NCBI GenBank assembly: GCA_026419785.1
Contig: JAODTK010000888.1
Coordinates: 62,001-126,000 of the forward strand
Direction: 5' to 3'
From: Sclerodactyla briareus
Lineage: Eukaryota; Echinodermata; Holothuroidea; Dendrochirotida; Sclerodactylidae
Length of the DNA stretch: 64,000 bases
Shown: in pieces, positions 48,400 through 59,449 of the stretch
Position numbering within the stretch: position 1 is the first letter of the stretch
Layout: the number at the start of each line of letters is the position of its first letter
Notes under the pieces: model-generated
What the model saw: the letters and a program-made list of their open reading frames with translations, nothing else
Database searches by the model: none
Told to the model about the DNA's origin: nothing
Position numbers and translations under genes: made by a program

Positions 48400-49040
48400 G
48401 CCGCATACCACATTTATACTGGTGTTCCTCCGCCAGCCCCAATTTACCCTTAATAATAGTCCCCCAAATTACATTGAAGCGCACTTTAGCGCAATTTCCC
48501 GATCCCTGCGGGGTCCAGTGTTGGTGCAGTGGCAGACCATTCTAGGAAGTACCACATATGCCAGTTGTGGACATTTGGGACAAAGTTCCGACCATTTTCT
48601 GACTGACACTTGGGTGCTTGATACTTGATTGTTTCCTAGAAAGACGCAGGCAACCCTGTGAGAAATCTGAACGGTGAAGCTGGTGAATGAAAGTGCTATG
48701 ACAGTATGAATGTCAACTTTAAAATAGTGGGTGGCCCCCCTGGAGGCATGTCGTGGGTTAGCAGCTGGCGGAAGTGATCAATTTAGTGTGTGTTTTCAAT
48801 GGGCAGCTATATGCGGCGTGCCCCCATATACCTGAAAGGTTCTGAGATTTCTACCAGTACATCATACGTCGTTAGGTAGCTTAGGCGTATCATTATTTCA
48901 GCGGCCCCCGAGGGTCGACAAAATATTGTAGTCAGTTACTATTTTGGCTTATATTTACTGTTGTTAGTTGTATGGGAACATCGTGCAGTGTACAAGTGAC
49001 GGCATGGTCCTGGTCCAGAGGTCAATGTCCTTGGAGCCAA
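48400..49040 (+). repeat. Repeat module C, copy 2
   Basis: Colinear with 44500-45235 (landmarks listed there). It is followed about 100 bp later by (GT)n and GTGACGCCAGGCTCGTGGAC, the start of an AGGTCA-type array. Confidence 0.8.
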
Positions 49041-49144
49041 GCCAATTCATACATTATGAAGAACCAGCTCGAAAACGTTTGTATTTCTAGATGCCCGTTT
49101 TAGCATTCCTCAATCCGCGTCCATGATTCTAGGCAGTCATAACT

Positions 49145-49370
49145 CTCGTGTGTGTGTGGTTCTATGTTGTGACGCCAGGCTCGTGGACACGGTACTCGCC
49201 GCACTAGATGACTGGGGCTCTACTTGTTGTGGGTAGGCCAGGATCATCTGTAGGTCAAAGTCCTAAAATCCTGTTGCACATAAGTTCAGACCGCTTGGTC
49301 CGATCAATCTCAATTGTGGTATACGGGTTTCTCGTGGGAAGTAAAATATCGGTTGGTTTTTGGGTGTAGA
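49145..49370 (+). repeat. AGGTCA-type unit
   Basis: A (GT)n stub, GTGACGCCAGGCTCGTGGAC, AGGTCAAAGTCC and CTTGGTCCGATCAATCTCAA follow the family order. The unit is interrupted downstream by the SINE. Confidence 0.75.
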
Positions 49371-49429
49371 GCAGTGGTCATTTCTATTTAAATACTTGGT
49401 TCAATCAAGCAGAAATTTGGCGTTACGGC

Positions 49430-49995
49430 CCTCCCCCCCTCTGGGGAGTCGGCAGAAGTTTCAGACTGGTTGTCAGAAGATTGTGGTTCGAATTCCACAG
49501 ACCGATCAGCCTTCCTGTGGAGTCCCTTGGCAAGACACTACCTCCATTCATTCTCCACAGGTGTTAAATTGGACCTTGAGGACACTCGAGAACAACGGCG
49601 CTGTCTCACCTGACCGTTGTCCTAACATGTTTTTTATATATATTTTTTAAGAGTTTTTCTTTCTTTTTTATTTGCTTCACTGCCTTCTCATAGGGGGCCT
49701 TGTATCATTTTATCTATGTACACTTTTATCGCTGTGATTTGTAGTGTTACTGTGTCTGTCATATTTAGGTCTTTTCTTTGGTTCACTGTAAAGCACCTCT
49801 GACGAATTTGTATTCGAAAGATGCGCTGTATATATTCAGTTCAAAATAGATTATCTGCTGCCACAATACTCCCCGGTTGTCGGAAGTGCGTACCAGTCCT
49901 ATCAACAGGGAATATCTTGAAAGCACTTTGAGCACTACGGCGGAAAAGCGCTATATAATACCCCGGATATTATATATTATTTACATTATTAGAAG
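49430..49995 (+). mobile_element. tRNA-derived SINE with LINE-type tail
   Basis: The head GACTGGTTGTCAGAAGATTG then TGGTTCGAATTCCACAGAC contains a near-consensus Pol III B box (GGTTCGAATTCC; 49487-49498) and stem halves TGTGG/CCACA. The body TGGAGTCCCTTGGCAAGACA (about 49517) is typical of tRNA-derived SINEs of marine animals. The 3' end AGCACTACGGCGGAAAAGCG then CTATATAATACC, followed by an AT-rich tail, is of the L2-type 'AAAGCGCTATATAAA' form. A second similar tail (CACTGTAAAGCACCTCTGAC..GATGCGCTGTATATA, 49786-49835) suggests a further LINE/SINE 3' end inside. The A box is not recognisable. Confidence 0.7.
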
Positions 49996-50079
49996 ACTCT
50001 CGTTGTTTCGGTCAGATCGGCCAATTGGCCATTTTGCTTGTGAAACAATAATTGAACCACCATGGGGGTGGGCTGACTG

Positions 50080-51492
50080 AGCTCATACTTGGTATGTGGG
50101 TTCTCATCCCATGATGAGAAAAGCACCTCCTTTTTTTTTGGGGTAGGTCAAAGGTCCTGAGGTCAGCAAAGTAGCTTGAGTCCCTAACTATTGGTCCCCA
50201 TTGAGCTTGTATTCTGTATGGTCAAGTCTTATAACGAGTCAGTAACACTTAGCCTCACCTTTCTGTTAATCTAGTCTAAAGTCGAGGAATCTATGCAGTC
50301 ACGCTGTATGTGCGAGTGCGTGCGCGTGTTTGTGCTTGCGTTCGTGACGCCTAGCTTGTAAACACCCACCTGGATGGATGAAGCTCATATATTTCACCTA
50401 TTGTTTGCGGTCATGTCCAAGTCGCTGCGGTCACTGAAGACTCAAAGTCTAGATTCCTTGTAAACGCCAGAACGGTTGGTCCTGATCACGCTAAGATTGG
50501 GTGTGTAGCTTTTCTACGGGGAGAGAAGGAGCCCTTTTGTTTTAGGCGTTGACCGTTGGAAAAAATATCAATCTCCAAATTCTCTAAAGAAAGAAGAGAT
50601 TTCGGCCTTGTTTGGCTTGTAAGCACGCTGACGCGACCCCCCCCCCCGCCTGATGGATGAAGCTCTCACTTGGTAGGTGTGTTCCTCCATGGCCTGGGCC
50701 AAGTGTGAAATACTTGGTTCAATCAGCGTTTCTGGGAGTTCAAGAACCTAATCCGTATTTGGTGGGTTGGTCATTGTCGGCGCAATAAAAAAATTGTGTT
50801 CGTTATTAAAAGAGACTAAAAAGGGAATTACATAGTGATTGGATAACTCACAGGACAATGATGCAATTAGGATTCTTTTCTTCCCCATTCTCCCTCCCCT
50901 TCTACCGTTCCATACCCACTCACCCGCTGGTTACGCTACTGCAAACCGCGTGGATGAAGAACTTGCTTGCATACGTTGTTTCCCTGTGAGTAAAGTGCGC
51001 CTGTATTGTTTTCAGGTTTAAGTCTGAGGTCAAAGTCTGCAAATCTTGTGACATGTTCGTGGCAATGGCTGCTTGATCAGATTTCAGCCAAAGAATCACT
51101 GAGCCTTCTAGCTTTCTGGTTTAAAATCCTATGAGCGATCTTTAATATTTGGATGTGGGAGATGCCACGTATAGTTGTAAGAGTTGTAGACTTTCTAAGG
51201 CATTCTAATGTGGAAAGGTGCTCAAGGAGACACTGTGTTTCGGGAAGTCACCATGCGTCATATCATACTCCTAAACAGTATGATGATTATGTCCAAAGGA
51301 CCGAGTATCTGTTCCTCATTCGTTCAATTGGAAATCATTCCTTGTCTGAATAAAAAGACTACGACAATGCACAAATGCCTATTAACGTATTTAAATATAG
51401 TTTTCGACCGACTGCGTGAACTCCACGCGAATGTGATTTTCGATTCCTCGACAAAGTCAAAGGAATCTATGCAGTCATGACAGTGTGTGTGG

Positions 51493-51535
<43 letters not shown>

Positions 51536-52360
51536 TATGGTAACGCCTGGGATCCTCGCCCACTTGGATGGTGAAGCTCATACTTGGCATGTGTGTTCCC
51601 CATGTAGTGCATGAACATTAGTGTTTTGGAGTCAGGTCAGAGGTCATCTGAGGTCACCAGAGGGCACAGTCTGAAAACCTTGTGAACACGATAAGTCCAG
51701 AATATTTGGTCGGATCGAGTAACTTTGTGTGTCGCTTTCTATGAGAAGTACAGGAACCCTAATATTTTTGGTATGAGTCGGTGTGGATTTGAGGCAAGAT
51801 AGACAATTTGTGGAAAGTCAATAAATTAGCCCATTTTGGCTTTGACACGAATAACCAACCCCACCATATGGATGAGCTCCATACTTGTCCTGTGTGTTCC
51901 CCATGAAGAGTATATTAACTCTATGTTTCGGGTCCGTTTCAGAGGTTCTTCTGAGTTCCCCTGGTCAAATCTGAAAACCTTGTGAACACGAAACGACCGC
52001 ATGTTGGTCTTATCGAGTTAAAATTTGGTATATGTCGCTTTCTTATGCGGAGTAAGGAACCCTATTATTTTTGAATTTGGGGAAATCGTTCTTTTCAAAC
52101 AATTTTTTGGCTGTAAACACGACAATCGACCCACCTCAATGGATGAAGCTCATACTTAGTATGTGTGTTCCCCATGATGAGTACAGGACACCTATTGTTT
52201 TTGGGGTCAGTCAAGGTCATTTGAGTCACCAGAGTCAAAAGTTTTTTTTTTTCCTGAACCTCGAAATTTATTGTGCAGCTTTCATCAAGACTACAGAACG
52301 TATTGGTTGGTGGGGCGAAATGGGAATTTTGTCAGAGCTTATGTTGCCCATAATGAGCTG
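50080..52360 (+). repeat. AGGTCA-type tandem array, about 270-305 bp units
   Basis: The word GGATGAAGCTCATAC or a variant recurs near 50377, 50655, 51566, 51866 and 52139, spacing 278, about 3 x 304, 300 and 273 bp. Each unit carries, in order, a 'GTGTGTTCCCCATGA' block, an AGGTCA cluster (AGGTCAGAGGTCA exact at 51634-51646), 'AAACCTTGTGAACACGA', 'TTGGTC.GATC.AG' and 'TTTCTTATG.GGAGTA'. (GT)n at 51483-51538 precedes one unit. Open frames are spurious. Confidence 0.85.
51483..51538. repeat. (GT)n microsatellite
   Basis: About 56 bp of nearly pure GT, placed directly before the GTAACGCCTGGGATCC start of an AGGTCA-type unit. Confidence 0.95.
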
Positions 52361-53738
52361 ATGCAATCTCCAGTCCATGAGCTAGGATGACCACCGTGCA
52401 CACCACCCCCCCCCAGACTCTCCGTGAGTGGTATCATTTTTGTCCGGGGACCCGCTGAATACCATTTTACATTTTACCATCGAAATGTTGGGATGAACTC
52501 TGCACAGCCGCCATTTCCAAAATGGCCCGCCGTTTGGGCTGTTTTCACCCCTATCATGTCATACAATTCCTTATACGGTTTATAATTCGGGCGTTATACC
52601 ATATTTTCAGGTCAGGCACCTCTCCTGGTTGCCAATTGAGAACTACATGGTGAACCCGACAGCGCCCTCTACCCTGAAGTGTAATCTGAAAATAAAGTTT
52701 CGCAGAAGGCCTCCGATGTTGAAGCATTACGTTAATAGCTCTTCTTTCGCTCCGTGATGATGTCACTGTCAGGGGCAATCGAGTTGCATTATAGACTCAA
52801 TTGATTGTGTTTTTATAGCACAACTTCGCGCTCCGTTAGCTGGCTCAATTAAACGGGTCAGGCGGCGGGAAACATTGATTCAGTGCTTCCTAACCGGGCC
52901 CCTGCGAAGGGGGGTGCTAGGGGTGCTGCAGCACCCCCATATTTTTCTGATGGGGGTAGAGAACCCCTACCGATTTCAGGGTCAATTGTGGGTCCCAGCA
53001 CCCCAGTCGATTTTTGAGCTTAAAGGCTGTCATGGATCAATAATTTGCACGAAATTGGTTATCCCGGTTTTCGAGCAGCTGGGGTCGTAATTGTGGTTGT
53101 GCGTCGTTACTGAAGCAACGCGAATATAAGATATCCTAATATGATACCAAATTCTTTTGATTATTTTGGAGATTGATCTGATAGTATTGGAAGAAGATCT
53201 CTTGAAGTTTCCTTATAATTGTTTTATAAAATCCTCACGGCACCCTAACAACTTGATAAAATATCGAAAAAGTTGAATTTTTCAAGAATTTTCATCTGTA
53301 TATAAAATGTACGTATTTGTATGTTGGCTCGCAGGCACCCTAACGTCAACATTCAACATTGAGGAGGGGTTTGCACATTGGCCAGGCTTCCCCGACGGTA
53401 GTGGAAAGTTGCCAGTGTAAAGTTTCCTTGACGAATCTCAGCAATTTTGTTTCTATCAGTCAGTAGCAACTGGCCTTTTCCGGTGGTCTGTGAGGCCTGA
53501 TTTGTTTTAAATTCCTTTGCCAACTGATGACATTCTGCTTTAACGGGCACATCACCATAAACCACATACATACTCCGAAATAGGCCTACTACGATACACA
53601 ACCGCGTCTTACGGCTGTAGGCACACACTGATCTAGGCATAGACCTACCGTATGCATAGGAGCCTACACATGACGAATTTTCAATCATATTTTGATTCCT
53701 TAAAAAATAGAATCATTACCACGGGCGGCGGCGATCAC

Positions 53739-53779
53739 TGGGGGGGGGGGGAGGGGGAGGGGACATGTCCCCCCCCCCC
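53739..53779. repeat. G-run/C-run palindrome
   Basis: A 12-G run (53740-53751) leads into the perfect palindrome GGGGACATGTCCCC (53759-53772) and a C run. The frames through it are spurious. Confidence 0.9.
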
Positions 53780-53799
53780 AATATTTTCTTGTATTTTCT

Positions 53800-54500
53800 T
53801 GTACGGTACGCGTCAACTGATGGTGGCGCAAATAACGTAGATCAGTTCCTTCAAGAGTGTTTCTTGAGATATACATTTCAGAAATTTTATTGTCAATTTT
53901 GGGGATGTTGCTTACTGCCATAGGACATGGGAAGTACCGTTTTCCGGCAATCTGGAAGATTCGTAAGGCTCAAAATTCCTCGTACCTATACGAGACCTCT
54001 GATGCTGGCCCAAATTGTAAGGAGTAAACATCAATTAGTTCCTCACAAGAACGTTTCTTGAAATACAAATTCTGAAAATTATTGCCAGTTTAAGAGACGT
54101 TGCTCACTGCCATACTGTATGGCCCATACAGCGGCGAATTGCCGTTACCTGCAATCTGAGAGGGTCTGTGAAACAAAAATCTCCCTTGTACCCTACGCGT
54201 CCACTGATGGTGGCGGCTGGCCCGAATTGTAAGGAATACACATCGATCAGTTCCTTCAAGAACGTTTCTAGATATATGAATTTGAAATTTATGCGATTTG
54301 AGGACGGCTTACTGCCATACGGTCCTTCAATCTGCGGGGTCTTAAAAAAAAAATCTTATACTCTACGCGTCAACAACCGACGGTGGCCCGAATTGTACGG
54401 AATAAACATTGATCAGTTCCTTCGTATATGACCCCAGAAGTGCCGTTTTCCGGCAATCTGGGGGGTCTGTAGAAATAAAAATTACTTGTACGATACGCGC
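53800..54500 (+). repeat. Tandem repeat inside the 2.1-kb hAT, four units
   Basis: Units of about 130-200 bp. The word TACGCGTC(A/C)AC or a variant recurs near 53808, 54192, 54362 and 54495 (degenerate near 53985). Within units, ATCAGTTCCTTCAAGA.(T/C)GTTTCT and TTACTGCCATA recur, as does TTTTCCGGCAATCTGG (53940; 54445). Confidence 0.85.
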
Positions 54501-55027
54501 CCAACCGAGTGCGCGCTCCGCTTAGAGAGTGCTACCCTCATATGTGTCCCCCAATATTCCATCTTCGAAACAACCAGAATTTTCAAAAGGGGACGATGGT
54601 CACTCCCTTCCCTTATACCCTCACTGACGGCGGTCCGTAATGGGGACCCTGAGTTGACTTTTCCCCTTACACCAGAAACCGGCTACTACGGCCCGCTGTT
54701 CACGGTTTTGCTTCTGCTCATGGGTCGCCCTTGCCTCATTTGGGCGAGAGTGTCGCTTTAACAGATTAGGGTACCGTTACCGCGGGTACATCAGGGTGTA
54801 CTGTCTAATCGGAATCACGCGATTCGCTATGAAATACTAAAAAAAAAGTATAAAAAATAGCCAAAAAACAAATCTGAAAAATGGAAATAACGAAAATGAC
54901 GGTTTTGTGTAGGGGCAAGGATGAGGTGTCTTTTGTCAGGAGAGCTCAGCACCCCCAGTATAAAAATCGTTCGCAGGGGCCTGTTCCTAACTGTCTACAC
55001 AAATAGTCCATTCTAAACTATAAAGCT

Positions 55028-56059
55028 AGCCATCCATACATGCGTTGCGCGTCCGTTGCGCGTCCGTTGCGCGTCCGTTATTATTTTGGAGTGCCATCCC
55101 ATACTCCGTCGCGCTTCCGTTGACCCTGCGTTATTTTACCCATTCTTCTCGTGTGTTTGAGACAAACATGGCGCGGTCGAACTAAATCGCGAATTATCTA
55201 AATACAGCCATTGCTATTGATGGCCAGTGTGCTCGTCTGCAATCAAAGCACTTCGGCCCTATTTGTTAAACATTCATTGTTTAGAAATTAACGTTGTTGT
55301 TTAATTTCTCATTAGCAATGTGGTAAATGTACAACAATAGCTCCTAAAAACATTACAACTACTTAATTAAACTACCAGGTTTGGGGATTTAATTAACAGA
55401 CACTTGACATGTAAATACTTTTAACATGTTGATATGTGTTCAAATAGTTGTATCTGTGTTGAGATTAGAGAAAAAACTGTGTAGGATATTATTACGATGT
55501 TAAAAACACCAAATTAGGTTCTTTTCCCTGCACCAGACTCCCCAAATTACTAATATACGACTCTGTCCTTCAGTATGGTACGAAAAGCCAGTGTAATTCC
55601 AGGGAAATCCCCGGAAATCGATTGCGCAATACCGCGCGGGCACGCGGGCACGCGGAAAATCGGTCATGTATCGATTCAATAAAAAAAAAAAAACGCCCGC
55701 CCGCCCGTCCGCGTCCGCGTGCAAGGAAACGGGTCTATGTTTAAATTATTGAAAACGTTTTTAAACGCCCGCCCGCCGCCCGCGTGCATGGAAACGACCT
55801 GTATACACGTAAAATTAATTACCCTTACACAAACGGCATCCTAAAATGCTGAATGGCGCCCCATACCACCATCCGTTATTTTCTGACGTGCGTGAAAATC
55901 GCTTTCTTTTTCCTGAGCGATGGGCCAAAAAAAACGGATAGCAACGGAAGGAGGGCAAACGGACGCGCAACGGATGTATGGATGGTAGCTAACGTTAATC
56001 CTATGTACTCGATTTTTCCACGCAAGCGCAACGGACGCGCAACGGATGTATGGATGGCC
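55028..56059. mobile_element. Long-TIR DNA transposon, 1032 bp, MULE-like
   Basis: Terminal inverted repeats of at least 34 bp (32 of 34 identical). The left one starts AGCCATCCATACATGCGTTG and the right one, reverse-complemented, GGCCATCCATACATCCGTTG; both continue into CGCGTCCGTTGCGC. Subterminal CGTTGCGCGTC units are repeated on the left (55043-55078) and ACGGACGCGCAACGGATG units on the right (55962; 56033). Flanks ACTATAAAGC (55017-55026) and ACCTTCAAGC (56060-56069) fit a decayed 9-10 bp target duplication. The other module B copy has one ACTATAAAGC at 10963-10972. Duplication length and long TIRs suggest Mutator-like, not proven. No transposase is seen. Confidence 0.8.
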
Positions 56060-56844
56060 ACCTTCAAGCAATGTGATGGCTGTGCGCCAGCAGTGAACAG
56101 AATCTTGTCTATATGATAGCGGGGAAATAGTTTCTATTATGGAACGTAATCATGCTAACGGTGCATCGTGTATAACATTTTATAGTGGCAGAGCCCACTA
56201 CCGTTATGCGTTCACACGTCTCCAAATAAACAACCTCTCGCGTTTGATATGACGTTCCATGTGGTACTCCGCTGGAAATTCGCAACAAGGTTTCCCCCGA
56301 TTGTGCAATAGGCTATTAAATTATAACTATTCAATTGTCAACAGATCATGCTATTCACCTTTGCCTCCTTAAATGTGTATACAACATATAGTCATACATG
56401 AACACAATAGCCTTGTATTCATTAATTACGAGGCCATGGCCTGTATAGTAGGGCTGTAGTTTGGCATCTCCAATTCTTCCTGAGTGCAGCCTATAATTAG
56501 CGACATTTTCCACCATTTCCTGCGGAACAGGGAAGAGGTAGGGTATTTTTAGTCTAGTTGGGGCTTACTTTTTTTATTTGGTCGTGTCGTTCAACGTTTT
56601 ATTCAGGGTGTCACCATGACAATGGTTGTAATGCCTGTGAATGCCTGTAATGCATCAGCAACCACTGCGCGCGCATGGTCGCGTCACGTACAGTTGCCCG
56701 TAGCCGATATAGCAGGACACTCGAGGTTAATCAATGTTGTAGTCTACCAATCTATGTCGGGGGTGCCGGTGTTTTACGAGACTTTTGGGCACGAGAAGCA
56801 TCGTGCTGCATCAGTAGCGTACACAGGTACACAGAGATTGCCAT

Positions 56845-56869
56845 GGGGGGGGGGAGGGGGGGGGGGGGG
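56845..56869 (+). repeat. G runs (10 and 14)
   Basis: G runs at 56845-56854 and 56856-56869 separated by A, at the point where module B copy 2 stops matching copy 1. Confidence 0.95.
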
Positions 56870-57559
56870 TTGTGTCGAAACCAAGAAGGTGCGCCCTCAT
56901 AAATGGGCTCACCTCCCTAGGGCAAATATAAGTACAATCTATGGGCCTCCTAGAACATATGCGGCTGCATTCGTGACTAAATAAACAGCTGCCAAAACTT
57001 CTTACTGACCTGCAAAAACTCAGTTTGTGGGTTGAACATTTATCGATCACTGAGACGCACTTTGCTTCATTGGAACAACACAACATAAAGCGAGCTAGAG
57101 CAGCAACCTTAGACGAAGTAACTTTGAAAGTATTGGAGACTAACATTACGATTCTGTATCAAGTCTATTTGTTGGTAGTATTTGAGGGCGTGAACCCGGC
57201 TCCACGCGGACTCGACAAGGCAGTGACTTATACGGACACCAGTTGTGGGTAGCTCCTAGCTAGTAAATAACTTACCTTACGCTACAAGCTAAACTATTTG
57301 CCTATGGTGGTGTTCTGCTTAGAATTGGCAATGTGATTTAATAGCATATTGGGGTGGATTACGAGAAGCTGTTAACTGTGTAGTGATGTGGTTGTTGCTG
57401 TTTTTCTCCTGTTAGGGATTACCTAACAGGTCGCTATCACTGTCCTTTCTCAAGAGAAACGAGAACGCGCACTATGCGTAGTATTCATTGCCAAATATCC
57501 AACTTCTGTAACAAAAAGAGTCGCTCAAGATCACTAGAATCTGACTAACGAAACGTTCC

Positions 57560-58220
57560 ATTACAACATTGCTTCTGAAAGTCTCGTGCTCTTTGTCCTA
57601 CGGTGACCTCCAAGGACCTTGACTGACCACCGAAAACAATAGGGTTCATGCCACAATTAGGTGCAACCCACATACATAATACGAACTGAAAGATACTTGC
57701 AGTCATTAGTATCGTGCTGATAAGGGGTTTTTTTTCTTCTTTTTTAACTCGCCCAGTCGTGATAGTGAAGACCTTGTGAAATTGCACTTAAAACAATAGG
57801 ATTCATTTTTTCCACCGAGCACCCTCGTGCCTATGAGGAATGATACCTGTTTGCGTTCATTAGAGATCGTGATGACAAGAGGGGTCACAGACAGATTGGA
57901 ACCTGTTCCGGATAATATGTGAATCAGCAAACTCGTATGTCGAGTAGAATTCCTATGTCTAGAAGGGTAAATGGTAAGTTATTTACCAGGACATACGCTA
58001 ACTGCTGTGGGCAGTTACCTACAATACTTGTAATTCGTCAACAATTGATGTTGTCACATCCGAAGTGTCGCAACGCTCCTGCTTTTATGGTAGGCGACTG
58101 AAAATTGTGGGTTTAAAAAAAAAAACTTATTCTCGAATATGATTAGACTGGCCACCAATAACAATGGGCCCCAGTCAACCTACGCACCGTGGGCAATCAT
58201 ACTCGAGTAGGAGACCAAAC
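57560..58220 (+). repeat. Diverged tandem repeat, about three units
   Basis: AAAACAATAGG(G/A)TTCAT occurs at 57634 and 57791, with a degenerate ATAACAATGGGCCCCAGTCA at 58158. Each is preceded by a GTGACC..CCTTG or GAAGACCTTG word. The style matches widespread marine-invertebrate repeats with TGACCT words. No coding is seen. Confidence 0.6.
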
Positions 58221-58439
58221 ATATACTTCGGTCTTTCACTAAGCGGCTTGTTGCACATCAAAACGATTCAGCCCGCACCCTATAAATGATAATGAGAACA
58301 AGCAGACAAGAATATACAAGAAAACCTGCTACAAGGACCATGGTGGGTTAGTAGTAAATCCTAATTCATCCTTTGAGTTGTTCTGTTATTAATATTTCAG
58401 GTTATTCGCAAACCAAAATTGGCTCTAAGTTTAACTTGA

Positions 58440-59405
58440 AATGTCCATTAGATCTGTGTTGATCTCGTTTGTCAGCTGGAGTATATACCGTAGTTCCTGA
58501 AATGGTGTGTGGCGCAGAGGGGGGGGGGCGGCATTTTTATGTTCATTTCCCAAACATTGTGGTTCGATAATTGCCACCCAGAACAAACTGCTTAATGACA
58601 TACAGCATTTCCTAATAATGAACAAAAAACTTCTCTGCGAAGATCAATCACTAGTAAGATAAAGGATACCAACTGCCTTTACGATTGACGGAAATGACTA
58701 TGCCAAAGTACAGCAAACTATCACATGGCTATGCCACTAATTAATCTGCACCTATGTTGGTCTATGGGCATTTATTCAGTACATTGATGCAGTATAGCCA
58801 GAGCACCTGTTTCCTGTTCAAGGCGCTGGATTGTTCGCTCAACATGTTGTCATATTAATGTGCCATGCGCACCCTCCATGACCAGTGAAACTCCAGATGC
58901 AAGATTTTGGTATGACGAATGGTGCTGTGAACCCAAGGACTCTCCCAAATTTGTGAAACCAGGCTCTGCCAGCTAGACAGTGTGGTCTGCGATCAAATGA
59001 TATCATTCAATGATGTTCGGACTTCTGTTGATCTGTAATGTCAGAACATGTTATGACAGTCCATTTCCATAGGAAATGACTTCTGTTGTCAAGAGAGAAC
59101 CTTGGAGCAAACTCTAATACAATGAGGTTTATGTTCCCTTCTAAATATGCAAAATGCACCCCATATATGTTTGTGTTGTACCATTCATCAGTTCGATCTG
59201 TTCAAAGTGGGCAAAAGGTAGAAATCTCGGAGAAACCATTCCTAGTCAGGAAGGAACTGCTTTTCTTACCACAACTAGTTTCTTCCTCTTTATTTTGCTA
59301 CCTATGTGCAACATTTCAATTTCATGCATGTACCAGTTTCAGCTGTCACAAACAATTGCAAACATGGAAGAATGATCTGGAAAGAACCTATACTGAATGA
59401 ACCCA
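58440..59405 (+). repeat. Composite repeat module A, copy 3
   Basis: Colinear with 26820-27750 and partly with 16391-16925 (landmarks listed there). It sits between module B copy 2 and an AGGTCA array, the same order as in the other places. It contains a 10-G run at 58519-58528. Frames at 59086-59400 and 59154-59375 are not conserved in the other copies. Confidence 0.85.
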
Positions 59406-59449
59406 TTTAACTCCTACCTAAATTTACCAGTTTTAATCCCTTGTCAAAG

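Larger units (their letters stand above)
52895..54983. mobile_element. hAT-type element, 2089 bp, in module B copy 2
   Basis: A perfect 8-bp target duplication TTCCTAAC flanks it (52887-52894; 54984-54991). The other module B copy holds a single TTCCTAAC at 10930-10937, the empty site. Termini: CGGGCCCCTGCGAAGG at the left and CAGGCCCCTGCGAACG for the reverse complement of the right, 14 of 16 identical. A subterminal palindrome GGGGTGCTGCAGCACCCC lies at 52920-52937, and CAGCACCCCCA recurs near the right end. Internally there is a tandem array (53800-54500). The 111-codon minus frame at 53353-53688 shows no transposase motif that I can recognise, so it is probably non-autonomous. Confidence 0.9.
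52735..58310 (+). repeat. Composite repeat module B, copy 2, with nested insertions
   Basis: Same module as 10785-13310. Its backbone is 52735-52894, 54992-55026, 56070-56820 and parts of 57840-58310 (CATCCGAAG..GTCG..ACGCTCCTG at 58058 matches 13089). Two transposons sit inside it (52895-54983 and 55028-56059), and at least one further expansion lies at 56820-57840. Module A follows after about 130 bp, then the AGGTCA array. Confidence 0.85.

Noticed and set aside
55500..55724. Open frame inside the long-TIR element as a transposase fragment
   Set aside because: It has no D/E catalytic context or zinc-binding motif and crosses a poly(A) run.
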